DNA from: Eunapius fragilis
Taxonomy: Eukaryota; Porifera; Demospongiae; Spongillida; Spongillidae
Assembly (NCBI GenBank): GCA_963681505.1
Contig: OY811986.1
Span: 3,127,922 to 3,191,921, forward strand
Reading direction: 5' to 3'
Length of the DNA stretch: 64,000 nucleotides
Within the stretch, counting starts at the first letter, position 1. Every line of letters starts with the position of its first letter. The notes beneath the pieces were generated by a model, which saw only the letters and a list, made by a program, of their open reading frames with translations, did no database searches and had not been told where the DNA came from. Positions 35,893 through 50,800 of this stretch are shown here, one piece after another. The translations under genes were made by a program, and so were the position numbers.

Positions 35893-38800
35893 ATGTCGGA
35901 AGAAACGGTTGATCCACAGCCGAGCGGTGAGTATTTGGGAGAATTAGAAATCTATGCACATGACGTCCATAAATGTAGGCAATGGCAGTGACGAGCAGCT
36001 GTTGCGGAGGCGAAGGAGAGGCCTCCTCAGAATGTATTACGGGGTGGACGAGAGTGCGACGAACCAGGTTCAAGACGATCCATTGAACATTGATAGGGCA
36101 GAGTTTACTGTTGATAAGTATATGAGCAGTTTGCTCGAAGAGTCTTCCCTTAATGACTTGTACAAACGTGAAGAGACTACCAAGAAAGGTACTTGATTGT
36201 GATTTGCAATTTGAATTTCTATGCCTTTTATGATTGTAGCCAGATATTCCGTCACAATGAGTTTGTAGTTGTGACAGTGAGCATTGGGCCAGGCCCGGGG
36301 GTATGTGGATCTTTGGGACAGGGGTCTGTGGATCTTTGGGCCAGGGGTCTGTGGATATTTGGGACAAGGGGGGCTATGAAGCCTTGGGGTTGAGGAAAGA
36401 GAGCAAGCACCCAGGGCTTGGGTCTAGCAAGCAATGTACAGGATGCAAGTAAGCCTAACTCAGTCAAGACATGCCTTATTATGTTCAAGTCAACGAGCAC
36501 AGATAATCTAGTGATTTTTTGCGTCTAGTACTGTAGCAAATATATGTCAATTGTTTGTGTTTATTTTCCAGACATTGCTGTCCTTGATAGCAAGATGCAG
36601 TACTTGGTGTATGAGAACCATTCCAAATTTATCAAGGCATCAGAAACTATTAGAGAGGTAGGCAGAGAGTCCTTTCGAAGTCACGTATGTTGTGGAAACT
36701 GTCATTGTAGTTAGTGTGGGCAAGTAAATAATATAAGATGTGTAGCTGAAAAGTACTACAGTATTATTGGAAATCTGATGGCCTGGCTGTGGGTTAAAAT
36801 CTAGGATGACCATAATCCCTTGATATCATAAATGTATTTCACTCTTTCTGATGGCATCAGGTTGTATTGTGTATTTGGCTGATATCCAATTGGATATCAC
36901 ATTTGTGCTTTTGCTGGTTAGTAATATGCTCTATTGTATTTTCTTCCCAACACACCCACACACCCACTCACATGCACACACACACACACACACACTTGCA
37001 CACACGTGCATGTACCCTAGATGAAGAATGATTTTCAGAGGTTGGAGGATGATATGAATCATCTCAATGCAAGGATGGCAGAGATATCAAGTGCCAGTAA
37101 CAGTATCAATGGTGCCTTAGCTGATCGCAAGCAACAGATCACAAAATTCTGTGGAGTTCATCACCTTTTGAAGAAGGTATTCATGCATGTGTATATACAT
37201 GTAGCTTAGTATTAATTTGTACATGTAAATGAATACCTGGGTTCCTGTTGTAGGCATTCATGTATGCGCGTAGATCTGAGGAATGAAAGTTTGATCATAT
37301 AGATTGTGAATGATCCTGAAATGATATCTTAGGGTCATTCCACAATGACTTTGTATGGAAGCGTGCTTCACATCTTCAGATCATGATGCGTTTACTCATA
37401 TTTGTTTGTCTTTGGATGATTGTTACTTTAACCGTTTATGAAGTTAATAACTTGAATGGTTTACGAGATAAACTCTCCTGAATAATAATATTTTCCAGAT
37501 AAATTTCAACTTGGCAGGCTCATAACTTTTCCATTTTTTGTCTGATACAGACATTTTTGACATCAAATTGAAGCTGAACTTACTTGGAACCCTATATTTA
37601 ATAATCATTTTTGTGGATGGTGAAAGGGTTAAATAAATATTATGCTGATTTCAAAATTCGGATGACTTCCGGATCGATATTAAAGTTAAAAAAAAATACA
37701 AACATCAAAGGAAGACTAATATCCCGCGTTTTCATGTATAAAATTTCTGTGTATAAAGAACCCCTGAGGATCGCATGGATGTGGCAGCGCATATTTTTAC
37801 TCGGCTTATAACTGTACAGACCCCATTGTCCAATATTGTAGAGCTTAAAGAGATGATTATGAATCTGCTTTCAAAATAAAAATTGGACTTAAAAGAAAAA
37901 AGATACAAGGGATCATAAAAAGGGGCGTAGGGGGTTGTACCCCCTGCTAAAATTACATTTAAAGAAAAATTCTTGTGTTTTTGTATCTTTTTCTTTCGCT
38001 TCGAATTTTCATGGAAATAGCATGAATCTAATTCTCCCAGCGAAAGGACATCACTGAGATCCCACATACAATTGCTAGACACTTGCAAAACCTGCAGTGA
38101 ACAATTTAACATTTAACCCCCTCGTGGTTGTTTCCTAATTTGGTCAAGAATGGTTGTGATAGGTGTTGCAAGCACCAAATTGTTAACCAAATTGATAATG
38201 TAAGTTGGCACTATGATCCAGTGTAACGGAGCAGAACCAGAGGTTGCCTAGGGGTATTTGCCAGATGTGCCTTCGCTCTTGGGCATTTTCAGCACACAGA
38301 TTGCTGCAGCGGCTTACTTTCACCTTTGATCTATCGGGACTGAGGGTTCTGGACTGTGAACGCTTTGCACCATATGGATAGGCTTCTTGTGATCCATGCA
38401 CCCAGCTTAAATCTGTTACCAACCCTCCAGACCCTCTCTTTTGGAGCAGAGTTCTTGCAGACTAATGTTGTGATAAGGCATTATACATTACTACAAGGTT
38501 TCATCAGTGCTAATAGAGGTTACGCATGGGTGAGAAAGGGGCGTAGGGGGGTGGATGCCCTTTTAAGAAATCTGACGATGGGTGTTTAAGAAGTATTCCT
38601 TGCCCCCCCTCGCACTTACTTTAGATTAGTGCTAAATATACTGCTTAACATTTAAGATGGCGGACAGTTGTAAAACTCGATGTGGTCCCTAGGGCTTGTC
38701 TATACCGCTGAACTTTTTATTTCATAAAAACGACAATATTGATGGTCCCTTCAATCCTGAAAAATTTTTTTAGTGTTTCGATCCAGAAACATCTAAATTT

Positions 38801-41800
38801 AGAAATCCGCGAAATGATGATAATGTTTATTTAACCCTATCATCACCATCTAAAGTTATGAATATATATATATAGATTCTATGTAGATTGAGGTTCAATT
38901 TGACGCCGAAGAAGTCCCTACCAGACAAACAATGGAAAAGTTATGAGCCTACCAAGTTGCAAATTTTCTGGAAAAATTAATTTTCAGTGCAGTATATTTT
39001 GTAAACCATTAAGGTTATTAACTTAAAAACTGGTTCAAGTAACATTCATCCTTAGATAAGCAAATATGAGTAATTGCATCAGGATCTGAAGATGTGAAGC
39101 GTACACTTATCCCACTTATAATGGAATGACCCATTAAAAAGTTACGTAGTAGTCTCTGAGTGTATGAGAATGTTCTTTAACTAGTCTCTGCCTGCTTGCT
39201 TGCTGGTTCTTTGAAAATAACTACATGTACTATAAGGTATAAGCCCCCTCCCTCCACTCCCATAAAAAGGCTCTAGTTTAATTTTATCTCCATAACAGTG
39301 AACATTTCTGTGTATTGTTTTTTTTTTTTTTCAAAGCAGGAGTATTATTTTATATCCCGAATGTAAAAAAAAAAATTGTTCACTGTTACAGAGATACGAT
39401 CACTTTAACATGAGCCTTTTTTTCCGATGGAGGGGGACTTATATGCGATACTCTACTACGGTACATGTGCATTTTGCAAAGCAGGAAAATCATATAGTGT
39501 CCGCCATCTTAAATGTTAAGCAGTATATTTTAGCTTACACCAAATTGCAGGTTAGTAGTTTGGACATATACATGTTATGGTCAGAGCTTTTATTTATGAT
39601 GGACGGGTAGGCAACTGGGCGCGGGTGAGTTATGTCAACCATGGAAGTTATATGTCAAATGCCAGAATTCAATTGTGTGCAATCAATTCACAATTCAACG
39701 TGTTGTGCTAATCACGCAGCGCATTGAAAGATCATGCCCGCACCGCTGGTGAGAAGTGTGATTAACTATAAAAAGTGGTACCATCCAGTATAATTTTTAC
39801 GGGTGGGTAAAGCCCAAAAGTTACGGGTGGGTAAGCCCAAAAGTCACGGGTGGGTGGCGGGTGGGTAAAGGGTGGGTCAGTTAAATCCCTGATGGTTCAC
39901 TAGGGTCAAAGCTCTTCTTCCTCTAGTCCACTAGCCATGGCAAACAAATTTCTACTCTAAGAAATAACATTGATACAGACTGATCATATTTGTTGCATTG
40001 TTTTCCAGCTGCAGTTCCTTTTTGAGCTTCCCTCTCGCTTAAAGAAATGTCTGGAAATGGGCTTTTATGCTCAGGCTGTTGGGTATGTCGTAAGCTAATA
40101 TACATGTACAATATGTAGTGCATATGCACATGTATGCATACCCTACAGAATAGGCATCAACTTGTACTACTGTAAATACCCACAAGTGTTTTTTTGAAGT
40201 GGTTCTGGCCCTGATGTATGCATTGTATTGTGTGTTGTACATGTATCATATATTCCCTTCAACCTTCAATGAGGCTTTTTTGCCTGCAGAACCTACACTA
40301 AAGCACAGAAGGTTCTCTGTCAGTACCAACACATGCCGTCCTTCAGTGGCATTCAGCAGGACTGTGGTGTCATTGTTGGGGAACTGAGAACCATCCTGAA
40401 GACAAGACTTGAGGACTCCAATGTGAGCATTCTTGTGTGCACAGTGTACACCTGTATTCACAATAGTATTTTATGTTCAAAGTCTTCCACTGAAACCATT
40501 ACCAAGTCAGTAGATCTGTTACTGACCCTGGGTGACCCACCTAACGTGCTCTGTCAGCAGTTCCTTGCAACGTACGTCTATCAGTGTAGAATGTATACCC
40601 ATATTTGTACACCATATATGTACATATTTACAGCCATGTGTATGTGTGTATCTGTAGAAGATCCATGCATGAACCTCATGGGGAGATAGTTGTTTATTTT
40701 ATGGTAATTCTGTTGTACATGTACTTGCGTGTATAAATAGGTACCTGCATGTGTAGCTGTGAACGTACCATAAAGTACTGCATACAAGCCCCTCCCCCTG
40801 TCTCCATTGAAAAAAAAAAGGCTCATGTTTAGACTCATGTATCTCCTCCATAACTGTGAGGATTTTTTTCTAAACCCTATATAGGAGGACCAATTTATTT
40901 AAATTCATATTTCATGGAGCAATCACAGTTATGGAGATACAATTGTTTAAACATGAGCCATAAAAAAGGGAGGGGGGGGTGGGGTGGGTGTGGGGCTTGG
41001 TTTACATGCAATTTTCTATGGTTGTGCATGGTTGGTATTTGCAGTGCAGGAAGGCAGCTGGAACAGAGTCTTCAATCTCTGGAAGCAAAAGAGGTTCAGT
41101 GCCATTTGTACACCTGTATGATCATATTTACATGTGTTCACTGCAACACTGCATTCACGTCAAATACATGTGTACACACAATACACATACTAACACGCAT
41201 GAAAATGATGCAGCTTAAGCACATAACAGCAAGTCCAAAACCAAACGAAGCGGGCACACGTGATGGAACGCAACGTGACTATGAAGCACAGGGCAGCACT
41301 GATGGATCACTGGGTAGCGAGACCAGTGGTGGCACGTCTAGTGAGGCACACGTTGATACTGAAACACAGCTTGAAGAAAAACCTAGTAGATCCATGGTGA
41401 GTATCTGTTGTGGATAGATGTATGTGTGTATATTGGTGTGATAATGTCTGCTTTGTAATAATACCATCCTACATGTGTTCATTATGTTAGTATAATACAG
41501 TCATTGTAACAAAATTGCATTACACTGTGTTATCATGTGGTTGACCCATGCATGATTAATTCATTATGCTCCTTCTGAAGTGACTTGCTTACCCTTCCCT
41601 CATTCAAGGGCATTGTGGAGTTTGTCAGTGAGCTGAATGCTCAGTTCCTGACCAATGTCTGCCTGGTGATCCAGTCTTGTACCGACATGTTCATAAAGAG
41701 GTAAGCAAAACCTGAGTAGCCAAAGTAATAGAGCATGCATGTAGCATAGTCACCTCCAAGTTTCCTACACATATATGTGTAGTGGGAATAGAAATAGTTG

Positions 41801-44800
41801 CCTTCCCAAATTTCTTAAATGTTGCTGTGAATGCGATGTACGCTTCACTGCTGAAATGTATGTGTAAGCAATTACTTTGTACTTAGCACCTTATCCTATA
41901 ATGCTGTAGAAACATGTGCAAGCAAATGACTGACCAGCACCTTATCTCATACGTGGGTGATATCGTTTCCCTGTTTGGTTTCACAGTTGATCCTCCTCTT
42001 CCCATCCCAGATCGCTGGATCAACAGAAGGCTGCAGAGGTAATACAGCAGACGTTGACTGCCTTTGTGCAGTCCATCATGAGCAAGTGCCTTAAAATGGT
42101 GCAGGTCAAACTGCAGTTTGCTGTAAGTCACTAGTAATGTATGTAAAAAAACTGTGTGTACAAGTGTCTATTGTGGAAATGTTATAATTTTCACTGAGGT
42201 CCCTTTTTGCTGCAATGATCCCATATAATAATATAAATACTCACTTATTTCCAACACATCATTGATTTGTTCACAGTGTTCAAACCGCATCAAAAATTGG
42301 TGCACTAGTTGGAGAAAGGTTCCACCAACTGTATTGCCATTTATTTAATATTTAATTTATTCTGCCAACAACTTACTTTGGTGGCTGATTGAAAGAGGAG
42401 GGGGGGGGGGCAGCTACATCGACACGGCTGAGCAGGTCCAGAAATGATTTAATAATATTGAGCTGCAGCTGTTATAATTGCTATGCTGAAGCGCTAAATG
42501 GCTGCTTTGTAATCTTTTGTACAGCACAAAGAATCTCGTGGAGTAGTACCACTTTTAATGATAACTAATTTCTCCCTGTGCTGTGTATGGCTCTGTATTT
42601 GTTTTAATCTTCTGGTTCATATTCTCTGCTTGTTGCTGCCACCATCACTGAGGCCATAAACTACATTTGTTCGGTCCAAGTCAGTGAAATTATTAATCAT
42701 TGCAAGACAACTTTAATCATACATCCACTTCCACCAGGTACAAATTGCTAGTTAGTTAAAATAAATTATTTTGGCTCTGCCAGATAGTAATGTTTGCCGT
42801 TTCGTCTTAGCAGTATGGTATTTATGGTTATGATGAGAAATCCATGAGAGTTTTGTGCATCTTTTTATGGCATATGATATCCCATAAAGCATGGCTCTAT
42901 CCCTGAATTGGAGGTCAGATTGGTGTAATGGTAACACTGGTGTGCTCACAGCGTCAAGGCCAGTGGTTCAAACCACACCAAGGTACAACAAAAATACTTA
43001 CAACTAACGCACCATAACCAGTGATCATCTCTACAAGTACAAGTCAGTTGTTGAGTACATTATGAATGAATTGAAATACACAATCCAAACATACACATAA
43101 TGGAATCACATCTACAAGGTCAGAGGGAATGAACTTACCCGGGTTTTAACAGTTCTGTTTTTTGTCTAAATTTCGAATTTCTGATAAACTTATTCATATT
43201 CCAACACACTTATGGGATTCTCTTTTTTTTTTCCAACACTTTAATAATACTTCTGACACAACTATTTTCTATGGTAGGATTTAGTTTTGCTCCTTACGTT
43301 TTCCTCCCTATGGAACATACAACTGGCATTACCCTAAGGTTTCAAAACTTGTATGCATATATTTTTGCAGGTATGTTGAAATTGCTTCCAAATTGATACA
43401 TACATACAGAAGTCCTGTTATTTATTTGCCCTGTTCGTTTTTTTATTTTTGTGTGTGTATGTGTGTGTGTGTTTTTGTGTGTATGTGTGTGTTACTGTCC
43501 TTTTGCTTCTGCCAGGCTACCCAGCTGGTCAGTGCTCCACTTGTCAAGGCTCTGGACAAGCTAAGTGGTGGGCTGGAGGCCATGGACAGGCTTCTTCCTT
43601 TGGCAGGCCTTACCAGGTACTGTATCTTACATAGTGTGTTCATTAGCTGTCTGTGTGATCTCATCTGTGTTATTTTAATTATAGCCAGATTCAAATCATG
43701 GTAAAGGATATTGCATGGATGCACACTGAGTATCACAGAGAGTGCCTTAAGAAGAGCTTTACAGGTATGGCATACAGATTATGGGTGTGATGAGATATTT
43801 CGGAATTGACGTTGAATGGTTTTGACTTGTACAGTATGTGTGTGGTGGCTAGGTGGGTTATGTGTGTGTTGGCCAGGTGGGTTGTGTGTGTTGGCCAGGT
43901 GGGTGTATGCAATGGAATTTGATGTATAACTGCTTGAGGCACAGGACGCAAATCCCTTTTTTGAACCTTCTGAGGACATTAAAAAAAAAATCGCAGCAGA
44001 TCTTTCAAGCAGAACGAACACAACTGAAGTTACTAACTACATGTATAGCCAATGACAACTGATCAGTGTAACCACCAGACTGTTTTGCAAAGCGCACGGT
44101 GTGATGCTTCGTATCTGCATCTGTGATATATGTTTATGGTCTGGTATAGCCTAACACACCATCAATTTTAACACAACGCAACACGCAACACGGAAAATAT
44201 ATAATTATTCCAGCAAATAATAGAGTTGTGGGCATGATAGCATTTATTCATGTTGTGTTGCAGAAATTCTCAGCATACTATGTGTATGTTGCCCTTTTTA
44301 GATGCACTCATGAATGTGCGGATGGCTCTGGTTAGTACTAAGTCTACTGCTGTGTTGCAGTCCCACTCGCTTAGTGACCTTTGTAGTGGCCTCTATTCCA
44401 CAATAAGGACCACAATGGAGGCTTCCCTCACTAATCTAAAGGTAAGCAATGTTTTCTGTCATTCATAAAAGGGCATTATGTCATTTAAAAGGACACAAAT
44501 TCTTGTACGGTATTATTTAGTGGGTACTTCTGTATGTGTCACACATGCAGTGTTCTTGTTGAAATTTAAGTGAACGTTCTCTGTGGTTTTCAAATGTGCT
44601 GACCAGTGCATCTTAACCATTTAGGAATTTATTCGGCCTACTGTTGGTTTTTCCATGAGAAAGGAATTCAGAGGAGAGTTCTGTGTTGCATATGTGAGGG
44701 CAGGCATTGTGATGAATGTCATTGATCACATTTTGGATGAAGCTATGGTGAGTGAATATAAATCAGTGAATAAAAAACAAATTTATCTTTCTGACATTGT

Positions 44801-47800
44801 AGCTTGCATACAATGTAGTCTAATTTGCACAGCATTTACATGTACAAGCTTTCGTATTCGTGCTTAATCATGTACATTACACACCTGTATAATATTACTG
44901 AAGGAAATGTAGTGCATCACACAGTATTTTGACAGTTGTTTTTCAGGCATATGTATGTGTAGAACAAATGTGGTTTTGGAATTTGGTATTCCTGTCTTAT
45001 GTTAGCATTCAACCTTCATTGGATTATTTTACATTTACATGTATTGTAGACATGCAGATTTTTTGTTGGAAAAAGCTTGCCATGAAGGATTAATGTACAT
45101 GTATGTCACATGAACAGTCATGATAATACTGTACATATATACACATGTAGTCTTTTTCATCATTGCTTGAAATATGATTACAAGAAGAGATTGTGATAAT
45201 ATGGACTCTTTGTAATTGTGCATGTATTTCGTTTTGTTTGCATATGCCATGTGCATAGTAAATACGTATATGCGTACAGAATAGTACACATGTACATGTG
45301 CAGTAGTGTTCCCAGATTGAACTACATGTTTCTGGCAGCACTATACAGAAAGTCTAGGAGATCATGGTGCAAACTCGTATCCGCCAACCCTCATTCTTAT
45401 TCTTTCCAAGCTTGTGTATGACATGGAGAGGTCATACATTACTTACTTGGTATGTTAGATATGTACTTTGTGTGTAGTGCAAATTTGTACTGTATGAATT
45501 GCTTATGATCACCACACATTGGTAATACATATACATGTACATGTATTGTGCTCATAAAAAACACTCATGGCTAATACATGTAGGAGGGCAGTTAGTATAA
45601 TTTTCACCACTTTTGTTGCATAAGGCTGCAGGCCTTAATCTTCTAGCTATGATTTATAGCACACATGATGCACAACTACATTCATTTAAAGAGAAACTCA
45701 CTGCATTCAAGCCCCAATACTGGAGTGCATTCCCTGTTCAGTCATATCCAAGACCCTCAGTGGTAAACATGCATGTAATGGTTATGTACATGTACATGTA
45801 TCTCTTTCACCTCCATCTGCCTTCTCCATCTGGTACCAACATCACTGCAACCTCTGTCTCATGATACTTTGCACATAGTACATGTGTGCGCACCTGTCTG
45901 TATTTAAGTGCTCTGAGACTAATCCACTTGTAAATTGCATGGTTGTTACATGTTCATTGTTGTATTGATGCAAATAGAACGGCACTATATGGCCATTAGG
46001 ATTGTATGGATAAGCAACACAATCTTAACAATCTTAAGAATACGTTTTTTAAATAGATACGTGTACATGTACATGTACAAATTGCACCTTATGTGCTTAA
46101 TTTGTATGGCCATCATCATGATGTGAAACAGTAGTGACGTAGTATTTGTTGGTTGTTTTTCTTGTAGGTGAGCTATGGAGATGAGAGATTTCCACCGTTT
46201 GAGGATGAATCTCTGATGCGTTCAGAAACAAGTGATATCTTACTACATGCCAAGGATGTGGCCAAGGTCCTGGAACCAGCTAGTTGCGTATTTTTACCAT
46301 ATGCATAGATGCTCAGCATTGATAACTTGGTACTGTACTTGATAATTGTTAGATGTTCAAGTAATGTGTAGATAAGGCCATTCCATATGTGATTATTGTT
46401 TCCCATCCTCTGCCTGCGTATTATAAACCACTTGTGTAATGTCACCTTATGCCCATTATTCTCATTATCGGAACAATTTTTTGATGGTACATACATTGTA
46501 GGGGCAGATTGCAGGACCAATTATGCCTATTGATGTGATCTCTTGTAGAAATTACATAGGAGACATTACGCACGCTAAAGCTCTACATATACACTTGAAA
46601 GTGGTGTAGGCACGTGGTTGATGATGTGGCATATGTGATGCACATTGCAATAATATGAAATAGTGGATACTAGCCAGCCGCCCGCCTCCGTGGTGAGTCA
46701 AAAATGGTCCGGATGGGAAACTATTCATATTTGGAATGGCCTAACATTAGTATACATACTCTTATAGTAGTAGCGTGGTTCTACTTGTACGTTGCCTGTA
46801 TGTACTCTTTCCTATCATTAGACACTTCTAAACCACTATGTGAGAGTCCATGGAACAGTAATATCAAGGGTGAGTTGTTAGTATTCCATCAACATGAATT
46901 ATTATTATTATGTACATAATTTTAATGTGCATGATGTCCCCTGAATTGATTAATCTGTGTGTTGTTTTATGCAAACAATCAGATTTGGGCTGTGACTGCA
47001 TGAACACTGTGTTAAGCCCTCTAGATATACCTGTATTTCACTCATTTCTAGATGATCCGTAAAAGTCTCGAGACCAGAGATTGGCTGAATACCAATGAAC
47101 CACGTAGTGTTCGTTCAGTTATGAAGCGTGTTGTAGAAGAAGTGACTACTATTGACAAGCAAGTAGGCATGCTTTATGAAGAAGGAGCAAAGAAAGACCA
47201 GGGATCAGGTTAGTTACATTGTATTGTGCATCCAATTAGGTTTTTCCATTGTATGCATCGATGGATCTCACCTACATGTATTATTCCAGTTTTCAGATTG
47301 GCCCTCCTCTGTAATTGAGCACTTAACAGCACATGACTCTTTATGATTCAGGACTTGCCATTTATCATAATGTTGCATATAAGCCCCCCTCCCTCCACCC
47401 ATCGAAAGAATGGTTTGTGTTTGAATGATCGTACCTCCCTACTGTAAATGTTTTCAGCATTTCAGGAAATAAAATGGTACTCTTGCATGATTTTGAAAAA
47501 AAAGAAGTACGCAGAAACGTTCACGGTTATGGAGATACGGTATGCATGTTTAAGCATGTGCCTTTTTTTCGGAGGGAGGGGGTTTATGTCTACACTGCTG
47601 CCCCTTCCTTCAGTGTTGGGTAGGCATGTGACACCCCTTCCTTCAGTGTTGGGTAGGCACATGTCTATACACTGTAACCCCTTCTTTCAGTGTTGGGTAG
47701 GCACATGACTTTCCATCAGTGAACACTCACTGCTTGTTTGCCTCTTTCTCTTGTAACTACCGTTTCCTCAGCTTCTCTTTTCAGCCGTTCTTTTATTCTG

Positions 47801-50800
47801 TCTTACTCTTCCATAATCACCATCCACTCATCAGCACCAGCTGCCTCCATCACTCCTTTTTTTGCTTTGGTCAATCTGTGCTTTACTGTTTCTGGTTGGC
47901 ACAACACTTCCCACCTGCTCAGGATGCAGTCTTTAACTTCCCACTACTTTCAGAGCAACGAGAGCTTACTTCAGCTCTCCGTTTCCAATAAGTTGCTCGA
48001 AAGCAACATAAGCTTGCTACCAGGATAACTGCACTGGGTTAGCATTAGGTCTTGTTGCAGCTAAAACATTTGCCTACCCAGCACAGAGACTTTTTGTACA
48101 AGTGTCACAATGCCACTAGCCTTGGTGTTGTGCCACGACATGCACCCTGTAAATTTGCCTAATGCATCACTCAATGAAAACAGACAGTGATTGAAGCCAA
48201 GATGAGGCAGATTCTTTGTTTGATAAGCGATACACTGATAGTAGCTAGTATTGGACTAACCCTGCATGTCCATGTAACTCTACCTAGACCTCACCTGTAA
48301 ACAGGAAAAATGTTACATTACAGCACACATTACATTCATAAGAATAGTGTGCATGTGTTTTACAGTTTTTATTTTCATTAATTTCAGAGGGCAGCAAACA
48401 TACCTATACCTACAGTTTATCTCACAGCAAGGGGTACCCATACTCCTCCAGGTACGCTTATGCTGTATATATAGATATGCATGAAAATGTACGTTTATGT
48501 AAAAAATTGAGTTAGATATATTAATGAGAGATTTATATATATTATATACTATCCATATAATCTAATACTATAATTTTCAACGTACGTACGTACGGACGTA
48601 CGTACATCCGTAGTATGTCTGTGTAACTCATTTATATACATGTACTCGGCCTAGCGCCTATTGGTTGCTAGGTATGTACGCAACCTAGCAACCAATAGGA
48701 ACGACTACCTCGCACACAAAAGTACATAGCAACGCGTACTTAGCGACCGCGCTTGCCACAAAACCTACATGCCTGTACAGGCCATCACAATTAAAGCAAC
48801 GCTATTGTGGGGGTTCACTCTTCAAGTCTCATAGTACAGGCCAAAAACATGTAGTTACTAATAATTCCATGAAGTAATTTGTATTGCGCGGGCAGGTTAT
48901 AGGGGTTGCATAGTAACTGTATGCTAGAACAGGTGGTAAATAATCAGCCCGTGATTTTTCACAGGCGCAAGCTAGTTATATATATGGGACAGTGTCTAGC
49001 AAAATCACTCTTCTGGGTAGTTTTTCAAGTTTTCAATTTTTTTGATTTTCGGTGAACTCCAAAGAGCTTCTATCAAATGATCCTTACGCATCCTAAATTG
49101 GACTATCCATCATAAAGTTATAAGACACTGAATTTATAATTAGCCACACATTTCAATGCAAGCGTTACTTTTCGTTTGCTTGTCCTGGAAAATTTGATAA
49201 AGTATTACAAGGTGATTTTGCTGGGCATTGCCCCATATTGAATTTAAATGTTACTCAAATTGTGAATCTGAAGTGAAACAAAAAAAACAATAATTTTTCT
49301 TTAAATGTAATTTTAGAAGGGATCTATGCCTATTTTTTCTTATAAGTCCGATTATTGTTTTGGTTTTGGAAGCAGATTTATAATCCTCTCTTTAAGTTCT
49401 ACAGTATTGAATGATGGGATCCCCCCCTCCCCTCCCTCCCCCACTCGGATTGAGCCGAGGTTTGAATTAGTGTTTTTTTTTAGACAAAGTTGGGTTGGAA
49501 AAAAAGTACGCATGTTCAGTAATACTGCACATGTATGTGTATGTTAGTTCTGGACATGTGTAATTGTGTAAGGGTTGTAATATGATGTTAGCCTCGCATC
49601 AATCACATACATTGTTTCACCTTGCTTTATTGCATGTGCAGTGGAACCAGTAACATGTAGGTTTAAATAACAGAAGCAGCATGGTGCATGTACTTGTGTA
49701 AACCAGTACAGAATCATGCTATTACATCATATTAAGGCACTTGCAAATTCATATGTGGGTCATTGTATACCATTTCAACAAACAGATGGACACCACGATT
49801 TAGATTATGTTCAAAACATTTATGTTAATTTGTCTTTATGTTAAGAAAAAAAGTTTTAATTATGATAACCCCAGTTGATTGAGTGTATGGCTGCTGTTTT
49901 TGAGGGGCTATTAGGTAGGTGTTGCTAAGTGGGTTGTTATCAGAGGTTGGACATAATGTGGCACATACAGTGTAGTATAATAAAATAAAATATCAATTAT
50001 CAACCTTCTTCACACAGTAATTACGAAATAGGTCTTATAAACTAATACAATGTTTAACCCTTTCATCTCTCACTTGACACAGTAATATTGTTCTTAATCA
50101 GGTCTTTAGTAGTGGGCACCAAGAAAAAAAACTGCAAAGTTAAGATTATATGTAAATGAATCAATTATTCAATATATATCTTATAAACCATTAAGGGTGA
50201 AAAAATATAAATGACCTCTTGTATAATGTCAAATTAGCATTAATGTTTTGAACAGTGTCCATCTGCTTGTTGAAATGATAGTATACAATGATCCATGTAC
50301 CTACATGTATATGTATACATATACCAATCAATGTACATATACTAGCTTGAACCATTCTTTTCCTACTTGTATTTGACCAAACATATGTCTTTTGATTCTA
50401 GATTTTTTTTGCGTACAGGGTGGTAATGAAATGAATAAATCCAAATACAATAATCCACATACTATACAAAACAATGCATAAAAACAAAAGTGTTACTGAT
50501 AGATTATTAGACTGAGGATGGTATCTTATCCTCAACAGTGGCAAGGGTAAGGTCATGTTCGTAAATAGGGTGGCATAAACATATACATGTAGTATCTTTT
50601 CGTAATAAAGCAGTTTTAATATCATAAGTTATTCACTAGCTGTATTTGGTAACCAAATGCTAAATTAAGAAACTAAACAACTTTGCTACCCCAATGAAGT
50701 GCAAAATTTGTCTTCATTAGTGGTAGCACACTAATAACAAATGATGTGTTGAATATTGGAGTATATTGTCCAGTGATGTGTAGCTTCTATTTACAAATGA

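Noticed and set aside
42905-42985. Functional tRNA gene
   Set aside because: Boxes A and B are present but the acceptor stem does not pair; kept as a SINE-like repeat.
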